NCBI GenBank assembly: GCA_030147805.1
Contig: JASBUR010000017.1
Location: 62,001-126,000, forward strand
DNA: 64,000 bases
Reading direction: 5' to 3'
Source of the DNA: Sphingomonadaceae bacterium
Lineage (GTDB): Bacteria; Pseudomonadota; Alphaproteobacteria; Sphingomonadales; Sphingomonadaceae
The notes beneath the pieces were generated by a model. It had not been told where the DNA came from, searched no databases, and was given only the letters and a program-made list of their open reading frames with translations. This document shows, piece by piece, positions 1-7,233 of the stretch. The position numbers and the translations under genes are program-made. How positions within the stretch are numbered: the stretch's first letter is position 1; every line of letters begins with the position of its first letter.

Positions 1-913
1 GGTCCGGCCGGAAGGCAAGCAGATAGTCGGCGGCCTTCGAGGCTGCAGACGCAGCGCGCACGATCGCCTTGCTGTCCTCGCGCAACACCTCGAGCCAGGC
101 GCCGATGTAGTCGGCATGCCGAACGGTCGGGGTGATGCCGAGCGTTGCGCAGCAGAAGGCGGCGCACATCTCGGCAACCAGCTCCTCGCGTGCATACTTC
201 GCCGAGCCGAAGCCGCTGTTGAGGTCGCGGCCGAGACGGGATGGGTGGCCCGACCAGTGGCCGAGTTCGTGCAGTGCGGTGCGATGCCAGTTGATCGGCT
301 CGAAATACGCCTCAGGCCGCGGCACCAGGATGTAGTCGAGCACCGGAGCGTAATAGGCCTTGTCGCCACCGAGCCGTAGGTCCGCGCCGCTTGCCCGGAT
401 CAGCGCCTGCACCTCAGGCATGATCAGCCCCTCTGGGACCGGCGGCGGTGCGGTGACAAGATCCTCCGGCAGGCCCTGGCACTGGTCCGCCGAGAAGACG
501 GTGAAGCGCTTTAGGAACGGCATCGCCTGGGCTTCGTCGCCGTTCTCGCGGGCGCGCCGGCGCTCTTCTTCGGGCACGAAGCGGTCAGCATATACGACTG
601 TCGTGCCGCGCTCGCCGTTGCGCACGTTGCCGCCGAGCGAGAGTGCCTGACGGAAGGTGAGCCAGCTTTGGCAGGAGAAGCCGCGGGCGACCGCGGCGCC
701 CCAAAGGATGAGGACGTTGATGCCGGAATAACTGCGGCCGGTGGAGGCGTTCTTCGGCATGGCGAGCGGTGCCGACACGCCCGACGAGCCCCACGGCTGG
801 ACCCATGGGAGCCGCCCCGTCTCAAGTTCATCAATGATTCGGGACGTGATCTCGTCGTAGAGGTTAGCGCGTTCTTGCGTTGCTGCGGGGCGGGAACTCG
901 AACGGCGGGGCAT
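1..913 (-). CDS. ArdC-like antirestriction protein, 3' end cut by window
   Basis: This reading frame has no stop before base 1, so the C-terminus lies outside the window. The start is the ATG at 911-913, giving MPRRSSSRPAATQERANLYD. An ArdC N-terminal ssDNA-binding-type region (LPWVQPWG, then a SYSGINVLILW stretch) is followed by a zincin-like motif HELGHWSGH with a downstream EELVAEMCAA helix, the layout of the DUF1738/ArdC family. In that family the proteins travel on plasmids and integrative elements and protect incoming DNA from host restriction; some bind ssDNA. Its place in an element that also carries a methyltransferase/nuclease operon and an integrase fits this. I see no partner gene between it and the Fic gene. 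The family call is secure; the substrate and activity here are inferred. Confidence 0.88.
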   Translation of the reverse strand, partial: MPRRSSSRPAATQERANLYDEITSRIIDELETGRLPWVQPWGSSGVSAPLAMPKNASTGRSYSGINVLILWGAAVARGFSCQSWLTFRQALSLGGNVRNGERGTTVVYADRFVPEEERRRARENGDEAQAMPFLKRFTVFSADQCQGLPEDLVTAPPPVPEGLIMPEVQALIRASGADLRLGGDKAYYAPVLDYILVPRPEAYFEPINWHRTALHELGHWSGHPSRLGRDLNSGFGSAKYAREELVAEMCAAFCCATLGITPTVRHADYIGAWLEVLREDSKAIVRAASAASKAADYLLAFRPD

Positions 914-1218
914 CGCGGATCTCCGCGACGGGCCGGCTGGGAGCCACTCTCCTAACCTCTCAGACCCGTCACGGCGAAGGCCGCGGCCCTCTCGCTCTCG
1001 CACACCCGCTACGGCTGATCCGACAAGTTACGGTTACAGAACCGTTCGCGAACCTATCGGATGGGAGCGGGGCGTTGCGGGCGGCCAGCCCCGCTCGAAG
1101 GGACCCGGCGAGACGTTAGGGCTCGACGGCAGGGGAAGGCTTTCCCCTTCGGACGCGCACGTCCGTTCGTGCGCTCGGGATCAGCACATGCGCGCGATCT
1201 CACGGCCTCGCGGCGTAT
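914..1218. other. Intergenic stretch, no gene recognised
   Basis: About 305 bases between the ardC-like start and the fic stop. Short frames exist on both strands, but none has a convincing ribosome site or recognisable product. It must contain the ardC-like promoter on the minus strand. I saw no clear repeat or terminator. Confidence 0.4.
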
Positions 1219-2400
1219 CTATGCGGCAGCTGGAAGTGGATCCGTGCCTTCACTCAAGATGGCGAGATAGCGGCCGTAGCTGAATACGCGGCCCCGTCGA
1301 CGACCGGTTACTTCGGTGACGACGCCGAGGCGCTGGAGATCGGCCAGCGCGGCATTGACGGTCGGTGCCGAGAGGCCCGTCCATCGCACCAACTGATTGG
1401 CCGTGAGATAGGGATGCTGCTGGCACAGGTCGTGGATCCGCAGGGCTGAACCGGGGCGTTCGCTTTCCGCCGTGATGCGTTCGCGGTCCTCCTTGAAAAG
1501 GTCGATGATCCGCGTTGCCGCATGAAAGGCTTGGTTCGCGGTATCGGTGACGCCGATGAGGAAAAATTCCAGCCACGCTTCCCAAGCGCCATTCTCGCGT
1601 ACTTCTTGGAGCAGCCGGTAATAGTCGGCGCGATGCGTCTTCAGATAAAGGCTCAAATAGAGGAGCGGCTTTTGAAGGACGCCGTTGATACATAAATAGA
1701 GCGTGACCAGGAGCCGGCCGATGCGCCCATTCCCGTCGAGAAACGGGTGAATCGTCTCGAACTGAACGTGCAGAAGGCCTGCCTTGATCAGCGCCGGAAG
1801 CCTCGATTCCCCTTCATGCATGAAGCGCTCGAGCGCCTTGAGACAGGCGTCGAGTTCTGTCGGCGGCGGCGGGACGAAGAGAGCATTGCCGGGCCGTGTT
1901 CCGCCGATCCAGTTCTGCGATCGACGAAACTCCCCGGGGTCTTTCGTTCGGCCGCGCCCGCTCTGCAGCAGCCGGGCGTGCATCTCGCGGATGAGGCGGA
2001 GCGAGAGGGGCAATGTCTCGAGCCGCTCCAAGCCGTACATCATCGCATCGACGTAGTTGGAGACTTCGCGAATATCGTCAATCGGCTGGCCGGCCTGCGC
2101 CTCTGTCTCGAAACGAAGCAGATCCGAAAGCGTGGATTGGGTGCCCTCAATCTGAGACGAGAGAACAGCCTCTTTCCTCACATACATGTAGAGGAAAAGC
2201 TCCTGCCGCGGGAGGATCATGGTGATCCCGTCGAGCCGGCCGAGCGCGCGTTCGGCGAGGCTGAGCCGTTCGAGGAGGCTCAGCACGTCGATCTGCGGCT
2301 GGGGTGGTAGCGGCGGTGGCACGAGCGCGCGGACGATCTCGCCGGCGACCGGCGTTTCGACGAAGCGGCCTAGGCGTTGAGAGGCATCGGACTGCAGCAT
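1219..2400 (-). CDS. Fic domain protein (putative AMPylator) with winged-helix C-terminus
   Basis: A 393-residue Fic/DOC protein. The active-site loop HPFLDGNGRIGR (residues 218-229) has the catalytic His and the phosphate-anchoring loop intact. A class II inhibitory motif of the form S-x-x-x-E-G is present at residues 81-86 (SSQIEG), so the enzyme is probably autoinhibited by Glu85. Residues about 330-380 look like a winged helix (LTANQLVRWTGLSAPTVNAAL), which suggests DNA binding or self-regulation. Fic enzymes transfer AMP from ATP to a protein hydroxyl; the target here is unknown. It stands alone, and two TTTAGTCC direct repeats lie 60-85 bases upstream. It is probably element cargo. No antitoxin gene of the VbhA/FicA type is visible beside it, which fits in-cis inhibition. 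Confidence 0.92.
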   Translation of the reverse strand: MLQSDASQRLGRFVETPVAGEIVRALVPPPLPPQPQIDVLSLLERLSLAERALGRLDGITMILPRQELFLYMYVRKEAVLSSQIEGTQSTLSDLLRFETEAQAGQPIDDIREVSNYVDAMMYGLERLETLPLSLRLIREMHARLLQSGRGRTKDPGEFRRSQNWIGGTRPGNALFVPPPPTELDACLKALERFMHEGESRLPALIKAGLLHVQFETIHPFLDGNGRIGRLLVTLYLCINGVLQKPLLYLSLYLKTHRADYYRLLQEVRENGAWEAWLEFFLIGVTDTANQAFHAATRIIDLFKEDRERITAESERPGSALRIHDLCQQHPYLTANQLVRWTGLSAPTVNAALADLQRLGVVTEVTGRRRGRVFSYGRYLAILSEGTDPLPAAA

Positions 2401-2460
2401 GATAGCATCATGTCGATGCAGTCTTATTAAAGCAACGACCCATTATCTTAATTAGTACTT

Positions 2461-2483
2461 GGACTAAAGTAAGCGGGACTAAA
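2461..2483. promoter_or_regulatory. Direct repeat GGACTAAA x2 upstream of fic
   Basis: GGACTAAA occurs at 2461-2468 and again at 2476-2483, 15 bp apart, in an AT-rich patch unlike its surroundings. It sits upstream of the minus-strand fic gene, so it may be its operator; the winged helix of Fic itself could bind it. This is inference from position and repetition only. Confidence 0.4.
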
Positions 2484-2539
2484 TAAGGAACTGAGGATCA
2501 TGGCCCCCGCCCTGCCACTGGTAGGGGTGGGCGCACCTG

Positions 2540-3232
2540 TCACGCATCACTGGTCGCGGCCGAGCCCGCGGCGCGCTTGAGGTCGGGCCAAGACAGGATG
2601 AGATGATAGCATTCAAAGCGGGCCGGATAGCTCTTGCCCATCGGTACCGTCCGATCATGCCGCGACAGGCTGGCGGGCTTGTCCGGATGGTCGGCGAGCA
2701 GCTCCAGCGTGCAGCCGAGCGCGGTCCCTATCGCGCTCAGTGCATCCGAGCTGTCGCCGGCAAGCAGATAGCCAAGCATTGCTCCCGAATTCGAAAACGG
2801 CCCGTAGCGGCAGGTTAGAAATTCGTCGCGAACATCCTTCACGTAGCGCGCGACTGTATTCGGTGTCTCCATGACCTTGGCCTCGATCGGCCACATGACG
2901 CGGTCGTCGCTGCGCAGGACGAACGCCAGATCATATTGAGGCGGCTGGGCGGGCGGCTTCTGCATAGTCTCCCGCTCATAAGGTCCGTGCTGAATGTAAA
3001 AGGGCTCGTCGCCGGACATTACCGATCGGATGCGCGGTTCGAGCAACTGCGTGATGCTGCGCTCAAGGTCCCGTTCGTCGATGACTGGCAGAGCGGCGCG
3101 CATGGCAGCATAGCCCGCCCAAACCAGTCCGATAAATTGCTTCGAGGGATTGCCCATCCAGGCTTGCGCCAGCGCGATGAACGCCGGATCGTGCGGTGAC
3201 CGGTGCGTCGCCGCAATCCCGACACCGGTCAA
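2540..3232 (-). CDS. Putative PD-(D/E)XK nuclease, partner of the adenine methyltransferase
   Basis: A 230-residue protein whose start overlaps the methyltransferase stop by four bases (ATGA, 3229-3232), so the two are translationally coupled. A PD-(D/E)XK-like core is visible: an upstream Glu in ERSITQLLEPRI, Asp101 in QYDLAFVL, then Glu117-x-Lys119 in WPIEAKVM, followed by a VKDVRDEFLTCRY helix. That is the D-x(15)-ExK arrangement of many restriction nucleases. The role is therefore probably cleavage of unmethylated DNA, with the methyltransferase giving self-protection. The motif assignment is by eye; recognition site and metal use are unknown. The last gene of its operon. Confidence 0.65.
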   Translation of the reverse strand: MTGVGIAATHRSPHDPAFIALAQAWMGNPSKQFIGLVWAGYAAMRAALPVIDERDLERSITQLLEPRIRSVMSGDEPFYIQHGPYERETMQKPPAQPPQYDLAFVLRSDDRVMWPIEAKVMETPNTVARYVKDVRDEFLTCRYGPFSNSGAMLGYLLAGDSSDALSAIGTALGCTLELLADHPDKPASLSRHDRTVPMGKSYPARFECYHLILSWPDLKRAAGSAATSDA

Positions 3233-6200
3233 TGGAGCAGATCCTCCGCCGCCTGTTCGCTCGCGACCTGCCAGCGGAAGAGGTCAAGTGAGATATTGTC
3301 ACCATCGATCAGGCCGGCGCTCCGGGTCCAGAACCGCTTCTCATCGGGCTTTGCGATATAGATCGTGGGGAGACCGTCGGTTATCCGGTAGACCCGCGCG
3401 ACCCGGTGCCTGAACAGGCTGCCCGCATCCTGCGCGTCAAGCTGCCGCAACTCGTCGAGAAGGGCCTGGCTCCTGATATCCTCGACGCGAACGTCCTCGG
3501 ACGGCGAACCGAGGCAGAGCGAGACAAGGCGGTAAGGCATGGCCGCAGCGGCACGATAGATAGTAGCGGAGACGGCCTTGTTCTGCCCGAAGCCGGCCTT
3601 GAGCACGCGAGTCAGATAGACGCAGTAGCTGAGCAGATCCTGTTCGGTCCGATCCGCGGACCAGGTCGGCAAGTGCCCCACGGCATCGCTGCCACCGAGA
3701 AAGTCGCCCAGCGTGACGGCGACCGCATCTTCAACAAGTACGCGTTCGGCGTCGGAAAACTCGAACAGGTCGAATACCCGTTCGTCGAGCATCTCGCGGC
3801 CGGCGAGGCCCTCCAGCAGCCCGGGCCGCGGTTCGGGGAGGGGCAGTTCGAGTATCTCGTCGCGCGACAATTTTGGGCGATACGCAGCGAACCGCCCGCT
3901 CGTCAGAAAGTTATAATAGACTGCGAGCTTGCTGTTGAAGGTCAGGCAGGCAGCGTCGAGGGCCTGGCTATCGCCATGGACCGAGAGATAGCTCTGGTTG
4001 CAGATGATGCCCGGGCCGGCGCTCGCATTGTTCAGACGCGCGTGGAACCGGCCCGTCGGCTTGTTCCAGCTGTGCTTAACGAGCAACTGGGGCGCCTCGA
4101 AAGCGTCGAGGCCGGTCGAGGCGCGCGAATGGATCCTGATATCGCGGGCGATCGGCAGGTCCGAAGGACTGATCATCAGCAGCGAGCTGGGCTCGAACAT
4201 CGTCGCGTCGAAAATGCGGCGTCCTTCGAGGTGCGGCGCGGCTCTGGTCCCATCGCCGAAGGTGATGCCCTGCTGGCTCTCGATGCGATGTGATCCTTTG
4301 AGCGAGGCGAGGCTGGGATAGGATTGCAGGCGCTGCACGAGCTGCATGTCGCGGGCATGCCCCCACATCAGCTTGGACCATACCTGTCCGTCGCCGCCGG
4401 CATCGGCAGCACTCAGCGTGCGCAGGTCGCCCGGCTCGATGACGATGGTGAATTCATCGACCACGGGGCGGACATGCTTGGGGCTGATGTAATGGATCTG
4501 ATCACCCTCGGTCGGGCGGTCGCGACGCAGCATGAGGACGCAGACCGGCGCGGCTGATGTCCTGGTCGTGTGGGTCTTTCGCTTAAAGATGCGGAAGCGA
4601 AGCGCCGACAGATTGAAGATCGTGTCGACCCGGTGCCTGGCGAACAGCTGCCGGCGGAACGCCCGGGCGCGCGGCGAAATGTTGAACAGAATCGAATTGG
4701 CGGACTGGATGAGCGCAAGGCGGCCGGTCGGGCCGATCAACTGCGCGCCCTTGGCGAGAAACAGGCCGCCGATATCCTTGTTCGGGATGGCCCAGGCATG
4801 GGCCTGGTCGGCAGCCCACTCGCGCGCGGCGTCGGTGATCACGCCGTCGCCCCAAGGGGCATTGCCGATCACGAGATCGTAGCCGGCGGCGTCGCTCGTG
4901 GTATCGAAGCCATAGCGGCCTTCTTCGAAGAAGTCCGAACAGACCAGCCGGCGGTCGCGCATCGACGGAAAGACGACTTGGGTCCAATAATGGCGGGGTT
5001 CGATTTCGTCGCACATCGCCAAGTAGAGGCTGAAGCAGGCGACCCGGACCGCGTGCGGGTCCTTGTCCACGCCAAAGATGTTTCGCTCGAGCAGGCGCCG
5101 CAGGGTCTCGGCGCGCATGACTTCGGCAGGATTGGCGTGCTTCCAGCGGTGGACGAGCCGCTGGAAAGCCTTGACGAGGAAGATTCCCGATCCGCAGGCC
5201 GGGTCGATGATCTTCAGATCCCACTCGGTGCCGTGCCACGGCAGAACCTGATCGAGCACGAAATCCACCAGATGCGGCGGCGTATAGAAAATGCCCTCGC
5301 TGGAGGCGCGCTCGGTGACAAAGGTCTCGTAGATGCTCGAGATGAACTCGAGCGGGATCACGTCGAAGGCATATTGCGGCCACAGCGACAACTGGCTGGA
5401 CGTCAGGTCGAGCGAGCCGCCGATGAAATCGGCAAGGATTGCGAGATGGCGCGGCTGGACCACTGCGCGCTCACGCGCCCAACCTAGAGCACGCTCGTCG
5501 GGACTCGTGCCCTTGCCGGGGAAGAGATCGCCATTGAACTTGGTGTTGAGCCAGTCGAACAGGCGGTAGCTGTCCTCGTAGTCCGCAAGGATGTCGCCAA
5601 GCGTGTCGTGTGCGCTCGCGAGTACGCCATCCTTGTGGAGACGATGCAGCCGCGCCGCGGTCAGTGCGGGATTGCCGTCCTGGTCCTTGCGATCGAACAG
5701 GAACTGGACGAAAATGACGCGTGCCAGGAGATCGTGGCAGACGTCGTCGTTGGTCAGCCCCTCCTTGAACAATATTTCGCGGATATGCCGCAGATTGCGC
5801 AGGAGCATCTGGTCGGCGCGGCCGTCCCGCTCGAAGCGCTCTGGGCGATCGCCGAAGAAGCGCCCCGAAACCAGATTGACCCAGTGAAGCGCCTCGACCG
5901 CACGCGCCTCGGCCGCATCGCGCTCAGGGGCACGTAGTGCGGCGGCGGATACGCCCTCGACAAGATAGGCATGGATCGAGCGATCGGGGTCAGGCGCTTC
6001 GCAGCAGGTCCACACTCGCAGCTCGGTAGGCTCTATCGTGATGAGCGTCGGGGCGTGCGAGAAATTCCAGGCCAGCCGCTGGAGCTCCCGCAAGGTGTCG
6101 GGTCCGATCGCGGCGGGAAAGGCGACGACGATTGCCAGCGGCGGCTCAGAAGTCGAGGAAGCCGGGTCGGCAATGAGTACGCCGACCTGTGCATCGCGAG

Positions 6201-6357
6201 CATCGTCTCGAAGCTGAAGCGTCCTGCCGATCTTGTTCTGGACAAGCTGGGCAAAGACGGCGGCTCCTGCACCGTCCGGGCTGGTGATGGCATCGGCATC
6301 GGGCCAGGCCAGCACCCGTCCCACTTCGTCGAGTGTGAGATCGAACGGGGCGCTCAC
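3229..6357 (-). CDS. N6-adenine DNA methyltransferase, large Eco57I/type IIG-like
   Basis: A 1042-residue protein with an N6-adenine methyltransferase core: motif I DPACGSGIF at residues 385-393 binds SAM, and the catalytic motif IV is GNAPW at 498-502, a variant of the usual NPPY/F. Before the core lie about 380 residues of mostly helical sequence; after it, from about 600, a long C-terminal part has the size of a target-recognition region. I see no clear PD-(D/E)XK motif inside the protein, so it is probably not a self-contained type IIG enzyme; the small nuclease encoded just downstream may supply cleavage. The start overlaps the HTH gene upstream by ATGA (6354-6357). Methylation specificity cannot be read from the sequence. 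Confidence 0.85.
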   Translation of the reverse strand: MSAPFDLTLDEVGRVLAWPDADAITSPDGAGAAVFAQLVQNKIGRTLQLRDDARDAQVGVLIADPASSTSEPPLAIVVAFPAAIGPDTLRELQRLAWNFSHAPTLITIEPTELRVWTCCEAPDPDRSIHAYLVEGVSAAALRAPERDAAEARAVEALHWVNLVSGRFFGDRPERFERDGRADQMLLRNLRHIREILFKEGLTNDDVCHDLLARVIFVQFLFDRKDQDGNPALTAARLHRLHKDGVLASAHDTLGDILADYEDSYRLFDWLNTKFNGDLFPGKGTSPDERALGWARERAVVQPRHLAILADFIGGSLDLTSSQLSLWPQYAFDVIPLEFISSIYETFVTERASSEGIFYTPPHLVDFVLDQVLPWHGTEWDLKIIDPACGSGIFLVKAFQRLVHRWKHANPAEVMRAETLRRLLERNIFGVDKDPHAVRVACFSLYLAMCDEIEPRHYWTQVVFPSMRDRRLVCSDFFEEGRYGFDTTSDAAGYDLVIGNAPWGDGVITDAAREWAADQAHAWAIPNKDIGGLFLAKGAQLIGPTGRLALIQSANSILFNISPRARAFRRQLFARHRVDTIFNLSALRFRIFKRKTHTTRTSAAPVCVLMLRRDRPTEGDQIHYISPKHVRPVVDEFTIVIEPGDLRTLSAADAGGDGQVWSKLMWGHARDMQLVQRLQSYPSLASLKGSHRIESQQGITFGDGTRAAPHLEGRRIFDATMFEPSSLLMISPSDLPIARDIRIHSRASTGLDAFEAPQLLVKHSWNKPTGRFHARLNNASAGPGIICNQSYLSVHGDSQALDAACLTFNSKLAVYYNFLTSGRFAAYRPKLSRDEILELPLPEPRPGLLEGLAGREMLDERVFDLFEFSDAERVLVEDAVAVTLGDFLGGSDAVGHLPTWSADRTEQDLLSYCVYLTRVLKAGFGQNKAVSATIYRAAAAMPYRLVSLCLGSPSEDVRVEDIRSQALLDELRQLDAQDAGSLFRHRVARVYRITDGLPTIYIAKPDEKRFWTRSAGLIDGDNISLDLFRWQVASEQAAEDLLH

Positions 6358-6644
6358 GGCCTGAGTTCCAGCTGACCCTGCTTGTTGCCGCCGAACTTGC
6401 CGACAGCGGATGCGCCGCGGGGGCGCTTCGGTGATAGCCCGAGACGCGCAAAGGCCGGCCCGAACGGAACGTCATGCATGTGCATCTCGGCAAGCAGCAC
6501 CGAGATCAACGCAAGATGGTCGGGCACTTCACCAAGTTTGCGATTATTGGAAATCGAGTTCGGTCGTCGGCCTAGCAACCGCGCGAACTTTCCCACGTTG
6601 AGACCCGCCTTGCCTAGCTCGGCAAGGAACGCGTCATAGGGCAT
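6354..6644 (-). CDS. Small HTH protein, probable controller of the methyltransferase/nuclease operon
   Basis: A 96-residue protein and first gene of the three-gene operon. Residues about 5-50 (from FLAELGKAGLNVGKFARLLG through the following helices) read as an XRE-like helix-turn-helix; the tail is short and basic (LSPKRPRG). Small controller proteins in front of restriction-modification genes delay nuclease expression, which is the most likely role. Its stop overlaps the methyltransferase start by four bases. The HTH call is moderate because the protein is short and divergent. Confidence 0.6.
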   Translation of the reverse strand: MPYDAFLAELGKAGLNVGKFARLLGRRPNSISNNRKLGEVPDHLALISVLLAEMHMHDVPFGPAFARLGLSPKRPRGASAVGKFGGNKQGQLELRP

Positions 6645-6662
6645 GGCGGCCGACGGTTTGAC

Positions 6663-6676
6663 TCATGATTTTATGA
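6663..6676. promoter_or_regulatory. Near-palindrome TCATGATTTTATGA upstream of the HTH gene
   Basis: An AT-rich near-palindrome with arms TCAT/ATGA lies about 20 bases upstream of the HTH gene start, with a further ATCATG at 6690-6695. The position suits an operator for the small controller protein. Low certainty: short AT-rich palindromes can be chance. Confidence 0.3.
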
Positions 6677-6908
6677 CATTTGCACGTTGAATCATGTGCG
6701 TCCAGCGTTCGAAACGGCGCGCCGCGACGATCTCACGATCAGAGCCAGGCGCGGGCATTGGGAACTTCCGCTTTAGTTTCTTCGATATGTCGAAGCCGCC
6801 AGTCCCCAAACGGCCCAGAAGCGGCCGTTGCTGGCACATTACAAATATTGTCCTGGACCTCGGGCATGATCTCACTCGAGACGAGCGTCTGCCTTGCGGC
6901 TCATTGGG

Positions 6909-7210
6909 TGGTGCGGGCGGGGGGACTCGAACCCCCACGGGCCAAAGGCCCAACGGATTTTCTTACCGGCTACGGCTTTCGCCGCCGCTCTGCGAGGAGC
7001 GTTTGCGGTCTGGACTATCCCTTCACCCTGCGCCGGAATCGGCGTTTAGGCGCTGCCCGTCTAGTCTCTACACCTTCCCGGCAACGCCAGGCTTGGCTCG
7101 GGATTGCCATCTGACAGGGTTCCCCGAATTTGAGCAGTTCTACGTCCCGGGTTTCCCCGAGCGCACTCAGTTTCTCAAGTCCGATGCGTCTACCATTTCG
7201 CCACGCCCGC
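6909..7210 (-). tRNA. tRNA-Leu(UAA) interrupted by a group I intron
   Basis: The acceptor 5' strand GCGGGCG (7204-7210) pairs with CGCCCGC (6913-6919); the discriminator is A (6912) and CCA is encoded (6909-6911). The 5' exon is exactly 34 nt and ends in the anticodon loop at U34. The 3' exon restarts with AAAA at 6958-6961 and continues with the anticodon stem, a long class II variable arm and the T arm GGGGGTTCGAGTCCCCC. Joined, the loop reads CUUAAAA, anticodon UAA. The 27-43 pair would be U-U, a weak point in the stem. The gene lies 23 bp beyond the integrase stop on the same strand. Confidence 0.93.
6962..7176 (-). ncRNA. Group I self-splicing intron in tRNA-Leu(UAA), 215 nt
   Basis: The intron lies between U34 and A35 of the tRNA, the site used by cyanobacterial tRNA-Leu(UAA) introns. 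Core elements appear in order on the minus strand: P (AATTCGGGGAA), Q (AATCCCGAGC), R (GTAGAGACTAGACGGGC) and S (AAGGGATAGTCC). The last intron base is G (6962), the expected omega-G, and the exon before it ends in U, as group I chemistry requires. No homing endonuclease gene is inside. The small size and tRNA host suggest subgroup IC3. Whether it self-splices without proteins cannot be told here. Confidence 0.92.
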
Positions 7211-7220
7211 ACAGGCGCTA

Positions 7221-7232
7221 CCCATATATGGG
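7221..7232. repeat. 12-bp perfect palindrome CCCATATATGGG between int and tRNA-Leu
   Basis: A perfect palindrome fills the 23-bp gap between the integrase stop codon and the first base of the intron-bearing tRNA. It could be a processing hairpin separating int mRNA from the tRNA, or a protein site. No function can be assigned from sequence. Confidence 0.5.
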
Positions 7233-7233
7233 C

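Noticed and set aside
6663-6953. 96-codon frame on the minus strand
   Set aside because: It overlaps the 3' exon of the tRNA-Leu and has no family likeness.
7015-7212. 65-codon frame over the group I intron
   Set aside because: It covers the tRNA 5' exon and intron core; not a homing endonuclease.
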